From NCBI GenBank assembly GCA_964569295.1, contig CAZMVU010000113.1:1-15283 (forward strand): a DNA stretch of 15,283 nucleotides, given 5' to 3'. This document shows, in pieces, positions 1 through 6,580 of this stretch (position 1 is its first letter; every line of letters begins with the position of its first letter). A program made the translations under genes and the position numbers. Under the pieces are notes generated by a model that did not search any database, was not told the origin of the DNA, and worked only from the letters and a program-made list of their open reading frames with translations. The DNA comes from CAZMVU01 sp964569295 (GTDB lineage: Bacteria > Hydrogenedentota > Hydrogenedentia > Hydrogenedentales > JAGMZX01).

Positions 1-70
1 ACCCAGAGAAAAACCAAATGCAAGCACATAATCCAACTCTGATGACGCAGGCCCTCGCCAATGGCGCGAC

Positions 71-105
71 TTGACAAAGCATATCTATTTGGTTAAAATG
101 CCAAG
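71..105 (+). promoter_or_regulatory. Promoter of the ars operon with candidate ArsR operator
   Basis: The -35 box TTGACA lies at 71-76 and the -10 box TAAAAT at 94-99, separated by exactly 17 bases, so this is close to sigma70 consensus. A palindrome TTGG-N8-CCAA (89-92 and 101-104, followed by G) covers the -10 box. Repressors of the ArsR family commonly bind such sites over the promoter and release them when arsenite binds. The same TTGG-N8-CCAAG arrangement recurs at 472-488. The promoter is seen directly in the sequence; its assignment as ArsR operator is inference. Confidence 0.7.
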
Positions 106-125
106 TAGTTGAGGAATTGCGAACA

Positions 126-446
126 ATGGAAGTAAAGATTCCGGCCCAATATCACGAGCGCGCGAAGGTCATGAAGGCGCTGGCCCATCCGACCCGGCTG
201 TTTATTGTGGACCAGATCGCGAAGCACGAGAAGTGTGTGTGTGAACTGACGGCAATGATCGGCGCGGACATGTCGACGGTCTCGAAGCACCTGAGCGTGT
301 TGAAGGAAGCCGGCATCGTCAGCGACGAGAAACGCGGGTTGCAGGTCTTTTACCAGCTACGCGTGCCCTGCGTGGTCGACATCTTCGCGTGTATCGAAGG
401 TGTTCTTGACACCACAGCATCCTGCCAGTGCTCCACGACGCCGTAG
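126..446 (+). CDS. arsR: ArsR-family metalloregulator (arsenic-responsive repressor)
   Basis: A 106-residue winged-helix repressor expected to sit on the operon promoter and fall off when As(III) is bound. Residues about 10-80 carry the ArsR helix-turn-helix, with the typical RLFIVDQIAKHEKCVCEL stretch leading into STVSKHLSVLKEAGIV. The Cys37-Val-Cys39 pair occupies the classical ArsR metal-site position. Further cysteines are at 82, 89, 100 and 102 (a C-terminal C-x-C), so the exact thiol site cannot be fixed from sequence. ATG at 126 is chosen because GAGG at 111-114 lies 11 bases upstream; an upstream TTG at 117 would leave only 2 bases. It is the first gene of the arsenic operon, and autoregulation is likely. 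Confidence 0.92.
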   Translation: MEVKIPAQYHERAKVMKALAHPTRLFIVDQIAKHEKCVCELTAMIGADMSTVSKHLSVLKEAGIVSDEKRGLQVFYQLRVPCVVDIFACIEGVLDTTASCQCSTTP

Positions 447-470
447 GGCGCAAATTTTTTTGCCGAACTG

Positions 471-488
471 CTTGGCGAAACCGCCAAG
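471..488 (+). promoter_or_regulatory. Intercistronic hairpin / second TTGG-N8-CCAA palindrome
   Basis: CTTGGCG at 471-477 and CGCCAAG at 482-488 form a perfect 7-bp stem with a 4-base AAAC loop. It sits between the arsR stop and the permease ribosome binding site at 493-498. Read as DNA it is TTGG-N8-CCAAG, the same layout as over the arsR promoter. It may be a second repressor site or an RNA hairpin that sets the ratio of arsR to downstream expression. No T-run follows it, so it is not a typical terminator. Confidence 0.45.
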
Positions 489-505
489 TACTGGAGAGCC
501 GATTG

Positions 506-1807
506 ATGGACTGGAAGAAAGAATGGCGGCCCGCCCTGTGGATCGCCGCGGCTTTCGCCGTATTCTTTTATCTGCCGGTGGGCTGGCCGCGCTTCGACGC
601 CTCCGTGATGGAGGCGCTCCATCTCGCCAAGTGGTACGCCCGCGAGCACGTGCTGCTGTGTCTGATTCCCGCCTTCTTTATTGCGGGGGCCATTGCCGTC
701 TTCGTGAGCCAGGCCGCCGTGATGAAGTATCTCGGCGCCAATGCGCCCAAGGCGCTGGCCTACGGCGTCGCCTCCGTTTCCGGTACGATCCTCGCCGTCT
801 GTTCCTGTACGGTGCTGCCGCTCTTTGCCGGTATCTACCGCATGGGCGCCGGGCTCGGGCCGGCTACGGCCTTTCTTTACTCGGGGCCGGCGATCAATGT
901 GCTTGCCATTGTGCTGACGGCGCGTGTGCTGGGACTCCAGATGGGCATTGCCCGTGCCGTGGGCGCCATTGCCTTCAGTGTGGTCATTGGCCTGCTCATG
1001 CACCTGATCTTCCGGAAGGAAGAGCGGGAGAAAGCCCTCGCGGCCGCGGCGATGCCGGAAGCCGAAGTGGACCGTCCACTGTGGCAAAACGCGGTGTATT
1101 TTGCGGCCATGGTGGCCATTCTCGTGTTTGCGAACTGGGGCGCGCCGGAGACCTCCGAAGGCTTCTGGTATGCGGTATACGCCAATAAGTGGGTGCTGAC
1201 TGCCGCGGCTTCGGCCGTTTTTGCCCTGAGCCTCGTGCGCTGGTTTGGCGTGCGCTGGTGGAAGGTGGCCTTTGTGGCCGCGGCCGTGGCGCTGGTGGCG
1301 TTGCTTGTGCCCGTGCAGCCGCTGGTCCCCTTCAGCCTGGGCGCATTGGGCCTGGTGCTCATCACCACCACCGGATCCGAGGAAATGCAGTCGTGGTTCG
1401 AGCAGACGTGGGGCTTTGCCAAGCAGATTCTGCCGCTGCTGCTGGCGGGCGTGCTCGTGGCCGGCCTGCTGCTCGGGCGTCCGGGCGGCGAAGGGCTTAT
1501 CCCGTCGGAATGGGTGAGCCGCTTTGTGGGCGGCAATTCGTTCTCGGCCAATCTCTTTGCGTCGGTGGTGGGCGCCTTCATGTATTTTGCCACCTTGACC
1601 GAAGTGCCCATCCTCCAAGGCTTGTTGGGCGCGGGCATGGGTAAAGGGCCGGCCCTGGCTCTGCTGCTGGCGGGACCGGCCCTCAGCCTGCCGAACATGC
1701 TGGTCATCCACAGCGTGCTCGGAATCAAGAAGACCGTCGTTTTCTGCTTGCTTGTCATTGTCATGGCGACCGTGAGCGGCCTTTTGTTCGGCGTAATCGC
1801 GGTATAA
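506..1807 (+). CDS. Two-repeat permease of the ArsP/DUF318 family (organoarsenical or metal efflux)
   Basis: A 433-residue integral membrane protein. Most of its length is hydrophobic segments, with a charged cytoplasmic-type stretch near 172-190. The family hallmark is seen twice: Cys99-Ser-Cys101 followed by GLGPATAFLYSGPAIN (116-131), and a second copy around TLTEVP (363-368) followed by GKGPALALLLAGPALS (379-394). The spacing is the same in both, so the two halves are an internal duplication; only the first has the CSC pair. Family members include ArsP, which exports trivalent methylarsenicals, and relatives linked to copper or zinc export. Context with arsM favours the arsenic role, but substrate cannot be read from sequence. 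The ATG at 506 is supported by GGAGAG at 493-498, 7 bases upstream; a GTG at 428 inside arsR is open in the same frame but has no such support. Confidence 0.85.
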   Translation: MDWKKEWRPALWIAAAFAVFFYLPVGWPRFDASVMEALHLAKWYAREHVLLCLIPAFFIAGAIAVFVSQAAVMKYLGANAPKALAYGVASVSGTILAVCSCTVLPLFAGIYRMGAGLGPATAFLYSGPAINVLAIVLTARVLGLQMGIARAVGAIAFSVVIGLLMHLIFRKEEREKALAAAAMPEAEVDRPLWQNAVYFAAMVAILVFANWGAPETSEGFWYAVYANKWVLTAAASAVFALSLVRWFGVRWWKVAFVAAAVALVALLVPVQPLVPFSLGALGLVLITTTGSEEMQSWFEQTWGFAKQILPLLLAGVLVAGLLLGRPGGEGLIPSEWVSRFVGGNSFSANLFASVVGAFMYFATLTEVPILQGLLGAGMGKGPALALLLAGPALSLPNMLVIHSVLGIKKTVVFCLLVIVMATVSGLLFGVIAV

Positions 1808-1838
1808 GCCTGCATCCCAATAAGAAAGGAACAGAAAG

Positions 1839-2072
1839 ATGAAAGACCTCAAGATTCTCGGGACCGGCTGTCCCAAATGCCAGAAGCTCACCGAAACCGC
1901 GCAAGCCGCCGCGCAGGCACTCGGCATCGACTACCAGATCGAGAAGGTGAAAGACATCAACGACATCATGAACTTCGGGGTCATGGTGACGCCCGCCCTC
2001 GTGGTGGACGGTGAAGTCAAGGTGACCGGCAAGGTGCCGTCGGTCGATGAAGTGAAGACCATGCTTGAGTGA
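1839..2072 (+). CDS. Small thioredoxin-fold protein (redox-active disulfide protein 2 type)
   Basis: A 77-residue cytosolic mini-thioredoxin. It has beta-strand KILGTG, the active site Cys11-Pro-Lys-Cys14 and a cis-proline at 52 in VTPALVVDG, which together define the Thioredoxin_3 / redox-active disulfide protein family. AAGGA at 1826-1830 lies 8 bases before the ATG. Proteins of this type are frequently encoded next to DUF318/ArsP permeases, as here, 31 bases downstream. A role as thiol reductant or as a chaperone handing a thiolate-bound metalloid to the permease is plausible but not shown by the sequence. Confidence 0.88.
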   Translation: MKDLKILGTGCPKCQKLTETAQAAAQALGIDYQIEKVKDINDIMNFGVMVTPALVVDGEVKVTGKVPSVDEVKTMLE

Positions 2073-2101
2073 GGAGCCAAAACGGATTGCACCTGGCGAC
2101 A

Positions 2102-2117
2102 TTTCAGCACACTGAAA
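2102..2117 (+). promoter_or_regulatory. Intercistronic hairpin before the anchored thioredoxin
   Basis: TTTCAG (2102-2107) and CTGAAA (2112-2117) form a perfect 6-bp stem with a CACA loop, in the 64-base gap before the next gene and just upstream of its ribosome binding site (about 2126-2129). It lacks a following T-run. It could affect RNA processing or translation; no function is proven. Confidence 0.3.
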
Positions 2118-2136
2118 CAAAGAAAGGGAAAGACCA

Positions 2137-2598
2137 ATGAAAGCAGCCTGGAAGATTGCGATAGTTCTCGCCGTTGCCGGCGCCGTGGCCGGTACGCTTG
2201 CCCTCAGGGGGGAGCAAGATAAAGCGAGCGAAGAGACTGCCACCGTCGCCGTAAGCAACGATGCGGCCGCCGATAGTTCTGGACCAACAGACGCAGCAGT
2301 GGAAACGACCGAGGCCGATGCGCCTCTGCCCCGACTGGTGGATCTTGGCGCCGACAAGTGCATTCCATGCAAAGCGATGGCGCCTATCCTCGAAGAGCTC
2401 GAAGAAGAGTATGCGGGTACCTTCGAAGTGCAGTTTATCGATGTCTGGAAGAACCCGGACGCCGGCAAGAAATACGAGATACAGATGATCCCCACGCAGA
2501 TTTTCTACGATGCCGATGGAGAAGAACGGACCCGCCATACGGGCTTCATGGGCAAAGAAGATATCCTGGCCCAGTTCGAAGAAATGGGTGTACTGTAG
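2137..2598 (+). CDS. Membrane-anchored thioredoxin-like protein with CIPC active site
   Basis: 153 residues. Positions 1-23 are a positively charged start plus one hydrophobic helix, either a signal anchor or an uncleaved signal peptide. Residues about 24-64 are an acidic, Ala/Thr-rich linker with no thioredoxin features. Residues 65-153 are a thioredoxin domain with Cys75-Ile-Pro-Cys78 and the cis-proline Pro119 in MIPTQIF. The protein is therefore expected to face the outside of the cytoplasmic membrane. AAAGGGA at 2123-2129 precedes the ATG by 7 bases. The adjoining ccdA-like gene starts 2 bases after its stop, so the two are almost certainly co-translated, with CcdA passing electrons from cytosolic thioredoxin to this domain. 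The physiological target is unknown. Confidence 0.88.
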   Translation: MKAAWKIAIVLAVAGAVAGTLALRGEQDKASEETATVAVSNDAAADSSGPTDAAVETTEADAPLPRLVDLGADKCIPCKAMAPILEELEEEYAGTFEVQFIDVWKNPDAGKKYEIQMIPTQIFYDADGEERTRHTGFMGKEDILAQFEEMGVL

Positions 2599-2600
2599 CC

Positions 2601-3299
2601 ATGCAGGAACTCTTCACCGCGTTGACCCATGCCGTCGAGGGGAGTGCCGCCATAGCACTGGCCGCTTCCTTCACATGGGGTATTCTGAGCATCGTCTTGA
2701 GCCCGTGCCACCTCGCGAGCATTCCGCTCATTATCGGCTTCATCGACGAGCAGGGGCGCATCAGTACGCGCCGCGCCTTCTGGATTTCTACGCTTTTCGC
2801 GTTGGGCATCCTCATTACCATTGCGCTCATCGGCGCACTGACGGCCGCCGCGGGCCGCATGATGGGCGATGTCGGGCGCTACGGCAACTGGTTCGTCGCG
2901 GTCATCTTCTTCCTGGTCGGCCTGCACTTGCTCGATGTGATCCCCATGCCGTGGAGCGGCCCGGGACAAGTGGGCATGAAGCGCAAGGGCGCGCTGGCGG
3001 CACTCATCCTCGGCCTGGTCTTCGGCGTGGCGCTCGGCCCATGCACCTTCGCTTACATGGCGCCCATGCTCGGGGTCACCTTCAAGCTCGCCGCAACGAA
3101 CCTCGGGTATGGCGTGTTGTTGCTCTTGATGTACGGCATCGGGCATTGCTCCGTCATCGTTTTCGCCGGCACCTTCACCGAAGTCATTCAGAAATACCTG
3201 AACTGGAACGAAGAATCCCGCGGAACAAGCATCGTCAAGAAGGTCTGCGGTGTGCTCGTCATACTCGGCGGCCTCTGGATGATTTACACGGCGCCATGA
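2601..3299 (+). CDS. ccdA: CcdA/DsbD-type transmembrane electron transporter
   Basis: 232 residues with about six hydrophobic segments. The two family signature motifs are present, each with one redox cysteine: SPCHLASIPLIIGF around Cys36 and LGPCTFAYMAPMLGV around Cys148. These two cysteines form the transmembrane disulfide that CcdA proteins use to carry reducing power from cytosolic thioredoxin across the membrane. Cys183 and Cys216 are additional. The ATG at 2601 follows the thioredoxin stop by 2 bases; the upstream reading frame overlapping that gene is not needed. Although the family is best known for cytochrome c maturation, no cytochrome genes are present, and the partner here is more likely the neighbouring CIPC thioredoxin in an arsenic-stress redox relay. 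Confidence 0.88.
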   Translation: MQELFTALTHAVEGSAAIALAASFTWGILSIVLSPCHLASIPLIIGFIDEQGRISTRRAFWISTLFALGILITIALIGALTAAAGRMMGDVGRYGNWFVAVIFFLVGLHLLDVIPMPWSGPGQVGMKRKGALAALILGLVFGVALGPCTFAYMAPMLGVTFKLAATNLGYGVLLLLMYGIGHCSVIVFAGTFTEVIQKYLNWNEESRGTSIVKKVCGVLVILGGLWMIYTAP

Positions 3300-3311
3300 G
3301 GGATGGATATC

Positions 3312-3746
3312 ATGCGAATACTTTTCCTCTGCACGGGCAACTCGTGCCGGAGCCAGATGGCCGAGGGCTGGGCGCGCGCGCTGAAAGCCGATACCATTGA
3401 ACCCTACTCCGCCGGTATCGAGACGCACGGCCTGAACCCCAGGGCTGTGAAGGTAATGGCCGAAGCCGGGGTCGACATCTCGAATCACCGGTCGAAGAAG
3501 CTCGAAGACCTGAAGGGCATAGAGTTTGACTATGTGGTCACCGTGTGCGGCCATGCGCATGAGACCTGTCCCATGTTCCCCGGCGGGGCGCAAGTCATCC
3601 ATGTGGGCTTTGACGATCCTCCGAAGCTGGCCGTTGACGCGAAAACCGAAGAAGAGGCGCTCGGGCACTACCGGCGCGTGCGCGATGAAATACGCGCGTT
3701 CGTGGAATGTTTGCCGGAGCGCCTGACCCAGGGAGAAAACGAATGA
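3312..3746 (+). CDS. arsC: Arsenate reductase, thioredoxin-coupled (low-MW phosphatase fold)
   Basis: 144 residues reducing As(V) to As(III) in the cytosol. The N-terminal P-loop Cys7-Thr-Gly-Asn-Ser-Cys12-Arg13-Ser is the nucleophile loop of the low-molecular-weight phosphatase fold. Cys79 and Cys86 in TVCGHAHETCPMFP match the second and third cysteines of the plasmid pI258-type ArsC, with the same 72- and 7-residue spacings. Asp102-Pro103 is the general-acid loop. This triad implies a disulfide cascade ending in thioredoxin, which suits the two thioredoxins upstream. ATG at 3312 is preferred because GAGGG at 3298-3302 lies 9 bases upstream; the ATG at 3303 would touch it. The stop overlaps the arsM start (ATGA), indicating translational coupling. 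Confidence 0.93.
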   Translation: MRILFLCTGNSCRSQMAEGWARALKADTIEPYSAGIETHGLNPRAVKVMAEAGVDISNHRSKKLEDLKGIEFDYVVTVCGHAHETCPMFPGGAQVIHVGFDDPPKLAVDAKTEEEALGHYRRVRDEIRAFVECLPERLTQGENE

Positions 3747-4594
3747 GTACACCGGATTCGATTCGAGACCAAGTGCGGCAAGGCTATGCGGCCATTGCCC
3801 GCGAGGGTGGTTCCTGCTGTGGACCGGCGCCGTCCTGCTGCGGCGCGGGCAATACGTTCGCCCAACTCGCGCAGGCCATTGGTTACAGCGAAAGCGAACT
3901 CTCTGAACTGCCCGAGGGCGCCAACATGGGCCTTTCGTGTGGGAACCCGGTTGCGCTCGCCTCGCTCGAGCCGGGTGAAGTGATCGTCGATTTGGGCAGC
4001 GGCGGCGGCTTTGACGTGTTCATCGCTGGCCGGAAAGTCGGTCCGTCGGGCCGCGCCATCGGCATTGATATGACCCCCGATATGCTCGGGAAGGCGCGTG
4101 ACAACACCACGGCGTACCGCGAACGCACGGGCCTCGACAATGTTGAATTCCGCCTGGGCGAAATCGGGCACCTCCCGTTGGCCGACAATTCGGTGGATGT
4201 CGTGATCTCGAACTGCGTCATCAACCTCTCGCCGGACAAGCCGCAGGTCTGGCGGGAAATCGCCCGCGTCCTCAAACCAGGTGGACGCGTGGCCGTTTCG
4301 GACTTGGCGCTCACCCAACGCTTGCCCGATACCGTCGCCGAAATGATCGAGGCGCTTGTGGGCTGCGTCGCCGGCGCCGTCCTCGTGGAAGAAAGCCGGC
4401 GCATGGCCGAAGAGGCTGGCCTTGCAAATATTCAGCTCACGCCGAAACCCGGCTACATCGAAGCCATGACAGACATCAATGATCCCTTGTATAGCCGGAT
4501 CATAGAGGCCCTGCCAGAACACACGAAGCCCGCGGATTTCATCGTAAGCCTTGAGATCAATGCGAGAAAGCCAGCGGGTTGCTGTTGCGGATGA
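3743..4594 (+). CDS. arsM: Arsenite S-adenosylmethionine methyltransferase
   Basis: 283 residues. The SAM-binding motif VDLGSGGGFD is at 82-91, with the acidic end of strand 2 in GIDMTPDML (107-115). The three cysteines that bind As(III) in ArsM enzymes are recognisable in their conserved contexts: Cys66 (NMGLSCGNP), Cys158 (ISNCVINLSPDK) and Cys208 (VGCVAGA). Extra thiol clusters are two N-terminal CC pairs (25-26, 32-33) and a C-terminal CCC (280-282), which may help capture arsenite. It makes mono-, di- or trimethylated arsenicals, which an ArsP-type permease could export. The start overlaps the arsC stop by 4 bases, with GGGAG at 3731-3735 seven bases upstream. Confidence 0.94.
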   Translation: MSTPDSIRDQVRQGYAAIAREGGSCCGPAPSCCGAGNTFAQLAQAIGYSESELSELPEGANMGLSCGNPVALASLEPGEVIVDLGSGGGFDVFIAGRKVGPSGRAIGIDMTPDMLGKARDNTTAYRERTGLDNVEFRLGEIGHLPLADNSVDVVISNCVINLSPDKPQVWREIARVLKPGGRVAVSDLALTQRLPDTVAEMIEALVGCVAGAVLVEESRRMAEEAGLANIQLTPKPGYIEAMTDINDPLYSRIIEALPEHTKPADFIVSLEINARKPAGCCCG

Positions 4595-4628
4595 CATCGT
4601 GGCCCGATCATGAACGAATGCATAGATA

Positions 4629-4882
4629 GGGCGCAGTTCTTGTACTACCGCGCTGTTGGTGAAAAAGTGAAGCAAAAAGGGGACTGTCCTCGCGAGTCCC
4701 CGAGCAGGGACTGTCCCTTTCTTGCGAAATTTGGAGAAATTCGCGACGCTTTTCTCCAAGGCCGCAAAACCAGGGACAGACCCGTCTCGCTCGGGGACTC
4801 GCTCGCTTGTGTCAGCCCCGTTTTGCTTGCCCACAACTGTCACCGAAGGGGCCAAAACATCAGTAGTAGAAGAACTGCACCC
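4629..4882. mobile_element. 254-bp foldback (MITE/REP-like) element between arsM and acr3
   Basis: This fills nearly all of the 311-base gap 4595-4905, in which no gene is seen. The left end (from 4629, GGGCGCAGTTCTTGTACTAC) matches the reverse complement of the right end at 19 of 22 bases. Internally, GCGAGTCCCCGAGC (4692-4705) has a perfect 14-base inverted partner at 4789-4802, GGGACTGTCCC (4707-4717) pairs with 4773-4783, and TTGGAGAAA (4731-4739) pairs with 4751-4759. The whole unit could fold on itself around about 4745. Flanks CATAGATA (4621-4628) and CATATATA (4883-4890) match 7 of 8, a possible but weak target duplication. It codes for nothing recognisable, so it would have to be moved by an enzyme encoded elsewhere. 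The 51-base left arm recurs at 15233-15283. Confidence 0.75.
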
Positions 4883-4905
4883 CATATATATGGAAGGATG
4901 TAACA

Positions 4906-6120
4906 ATGACCTGTGAGACCAAACCGGACGAAACTGCGCCCAAAGGCGGCATGAGCATTTTCGAGCGCTATCTCACGGTGTGGGTGGGGCTGTGCATCGT
5001 CGGCGGCATCGTGCTCGGCAAGGTCGCGCCCGGTCTGGCGCAGACCCTCGACGGCATGGCCATCTACGTCAACCGGGCCCCGGTCGTTTCCATCCCCATC
5101 GCGGTATGCCTGTTCTTCATGATGTACCCCATCATGGTGAAGATAGATTTCGGTTCGGTGGTCCGTGCGGGCAAGAGCGGTAAGCCGGTCTTGCTCACGC
5201 TCTTCATCAACTGGTGCGTGAAGCCCTTCACGATGTACGCAATCGCACTGCTGTTCCTGGGGTTCCTCTTCCGCGGATTCATCGGCGCCGAGGCCACCGA
5301 TATCGTGAAGATGCCCTTCGGACTTGATCTGCCCGTGGGCGGGGAGTATGGCGCGGGCACCGTGATCATACACGAGGGGGCGAAGATGCTCGAAGTGCCC
5401 CTCTGGCGCAGCTACCTTGCGGGGTGCATCCTGCTGGGTATCGCGCCCTGTACGGCGATGGTGCTGGTCTGGGGCTACCTTGCCCGAGGCAACGATGGGC
5501 TCACCCTGGTCATGGTCGCCATCAACTCGCTGACCATGCTCGTGCTCTACGGCGTACTCGGCGGGTTCCTTCTGGGTGTGGGGCGGCTGCCCGTGCCCTG
5601 GCAGGCCCTGCTGCTGTCCATTTCGGTCTATGTCGCCCTGCCGCTGGTCGCCGGCTTTTTCTCGCGCAGGTGGATTATCGCCGCCAAGGGCGAAGCATGG
5701 TTCAAAGAGAAGTTCCTGCATGTGCTCACGCCCATTACCATAGCGGCCCTGCTGGTCACGCTGGTGCTGCTCTTCTCATTCAAGGGCGGGGTCATCCTGG
5801 CGAATCCGCTCACTATCGTGTGGATAGCGATACCGCTTTTCATTCAGACCTGCACCATTTTCGCGCTCGGCTACGGTCTGGCGTGGGTCTTGAAACTGCG
5901 GTACGACGATGCCGCGCCCGCGGCAATGATAGGCGCATCCAATCATTTCGAGGTCGCCATCGCCACGGCCGTCATGCTCTTCGGACTCTCCAGCGGCGCC
6001 GCCCTCGCCACGGTGGTCGGCGTGCTCATCGAAGTGCCCGTCATGCTCATGCTCGTGCGCGTCTGCCTGCGTACACAAGGATGGTTCAACCCAGGCACAG
6101 CCGCTTCGTCACCTCGATAG
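4906..6120 (+). CDS. acr3: ACR3-family arsenite efflux transporter
   Basis: 404 residues, about ten transmembrane helices, expelling As(III) driven by the membrane potential. Family motifs include FERYLTVWVGLCIVGGIVLGK near the start, MMYPIMVKIDF (72-82), NWCVKPFTMYAIA (102-114), the conserved Cys182 in LLGIAPCTAMVLVWG, ASNHFEVAIA (344-353) and Glu376 in VLIEVPVML, all matching ACR3 landmarks. Between the third and fourth helices there is an additional loop of roughly 30 residues (about 126-168, including MPFGLDLPVGGEYGAG) compared with the B. subtilis-type protein as I remember it; this probably marks a subfamily. GGAAGGA at 4892-4898 lies 7 bases before the ATG, right after the foldback element, so transcription from the ars promoter must cross that element or start within it. 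It is the last gene of the arsenic operon. Confidence 0.94.
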   Translation: MTCETKPDETAPKGGMSIFERYLTVWVGLCIVGGIVLGKVAPGLAQTLDGMAIYVNRAPVVSIPIAVCLFFMMYPIMVKIDFGSVVRAGKSGKPVLLTLFINWCVKPFTMYAIALLFLGFLFRGFIGAEATDIVKMPFGLDLPVGGEYGAGTVIIHEGAKMLEVPLWRSYLAGCILLGIAPCTAMVLVWGYLARGNDGLTLVMVAINSLTMLVLYGVLGGFLLGVGRLPVPWQALLLSISVYVALPLVAGFFSRRWIIAAKGEAWFKEKFLHVLTPITIAALLVTLVLLFSFKGGVILANPLTIVWIAIPLFIQTCTIFALGYGLAWVLKLRYDDAAPAAMIGASNHFEVAIATAVMLFGLSSGAALATVVGVLIEVPVMLMLVRVCLRTQGWFNPGTAASSPR

Positions 6121-6303
6121 GGAGCGATGTACGTGTTTTCCGCACATGGACTGAAGGCCGGGGACATTCACCCCGCGAAGACCGCGATATCAGCGGGATT
6201 GCTGGTAATCTCGTACCGGGGAGGCCTACTGAAGTATGGGAAACGGTTCACGGCAAACGGCTAAAGAATTACGAAATTGCTTTTCTCGCGGTGTATAGGC
6301 CGG

Positions 6304-6519
6304 TTATCCCGCGTGGAATCCCACCCGCCGCTCTGGTTCTGCCACCCGCCGGAAATGATGGAGTATCGCCTGGGTTTCTCCATTGGCCAGCACCGGCGTC
6401 ACCGCGAGCAATTCCCAGCCATCCTTTCCTTGTTCCGCCAGCAGCTCATCCAGATCGCTGCTGTCCAGGGTAGGGGGGGACACCCGCACGCTGAGTGTTT
6501 TGTATTCCCATTTGGTCAT
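6304..6519 (-). CDS. DUF4177-type small protein
   Basis: 71 residues. The N-terminal MTKWEYKTLSV, the central QGKDGWELLAVTP and the later ILHHFRRV are the three conserved blocks of DUF4177 proteins, a family of small cytosolic proteins with no known biochemical role. The start is supported by GAGGAG (reverse strand, 6527-6532), 7 bases ahead of the ATG. It lies convergent to acr3 with 183 bases between them. It has its own candidate promoter upstream (6552-6580) and lies 274 bases beyond the sulfatase remnant, so it is probably a separate transcription unit. Confidence 0.75.
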   Translation of the reverse strand: MTKWEYKTLSVRVSPPTLDSSDLDELLAEQGKDGWELLAVTPVLANGETQAILHHFRRVAEPERRVGFHAG

Positions 6520-6548
6520 CGCGAAGCTCCTCGGTTGCAGACACGGGT

Positions 6549-6580
6549 TGGATTGTGTTCAATCCATTGGGTTCGGTCAA
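6549..6580 (-). promoter_or_regulatory. Candidate promoter with palindromic operator for the DUF4177 gene
   Basis: On the minus strand TTGACC (6575-6580) and CACAAT (6552-6557) are 17 bases apart, a fair sigma70 match. The perfect palindrome TGGATTG-N4-CAATCCA (6549-6566) covers the -10 box, the position expected of a repressor site. It sits 30 bases ahead of the start codon. No regulator gene lies alongside. Confidence 0.45.

Noticed and set aside
350..1927. A long minus-strand open frame (over 500 codons) opposite the permease
   Set aside because: It is rich in His, Gln, Arg and Gly, resembles no family, and lies entirely opposite a well-supported permease gene. It is a by-product of GC-rich codon use.
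2505..3752. A minus-strand open frame opposite ccdA and arsC
   Set aside because: The composition is typical of antisense shadow frames, and both plus-strand genes under it have catalytic motifs and good starts.
4610..4903. A possible small gene inside the arsM-acr3 gap
   Set aside because: The frame runs through a near-palindromic repeat, and the other copy's arm gives similar meaningless peptide, so the repeat explains it.
6159..6175. CGGGG-N7-CCCCG hairpin after acr3 as an intrinsic terminator
   Set aside because: The stem is only 5 bp and is not followed by a T-run. The motif GGGGACATTCACC may be another degenerate repeat fragment, but this cannot be supported from one occurrence.
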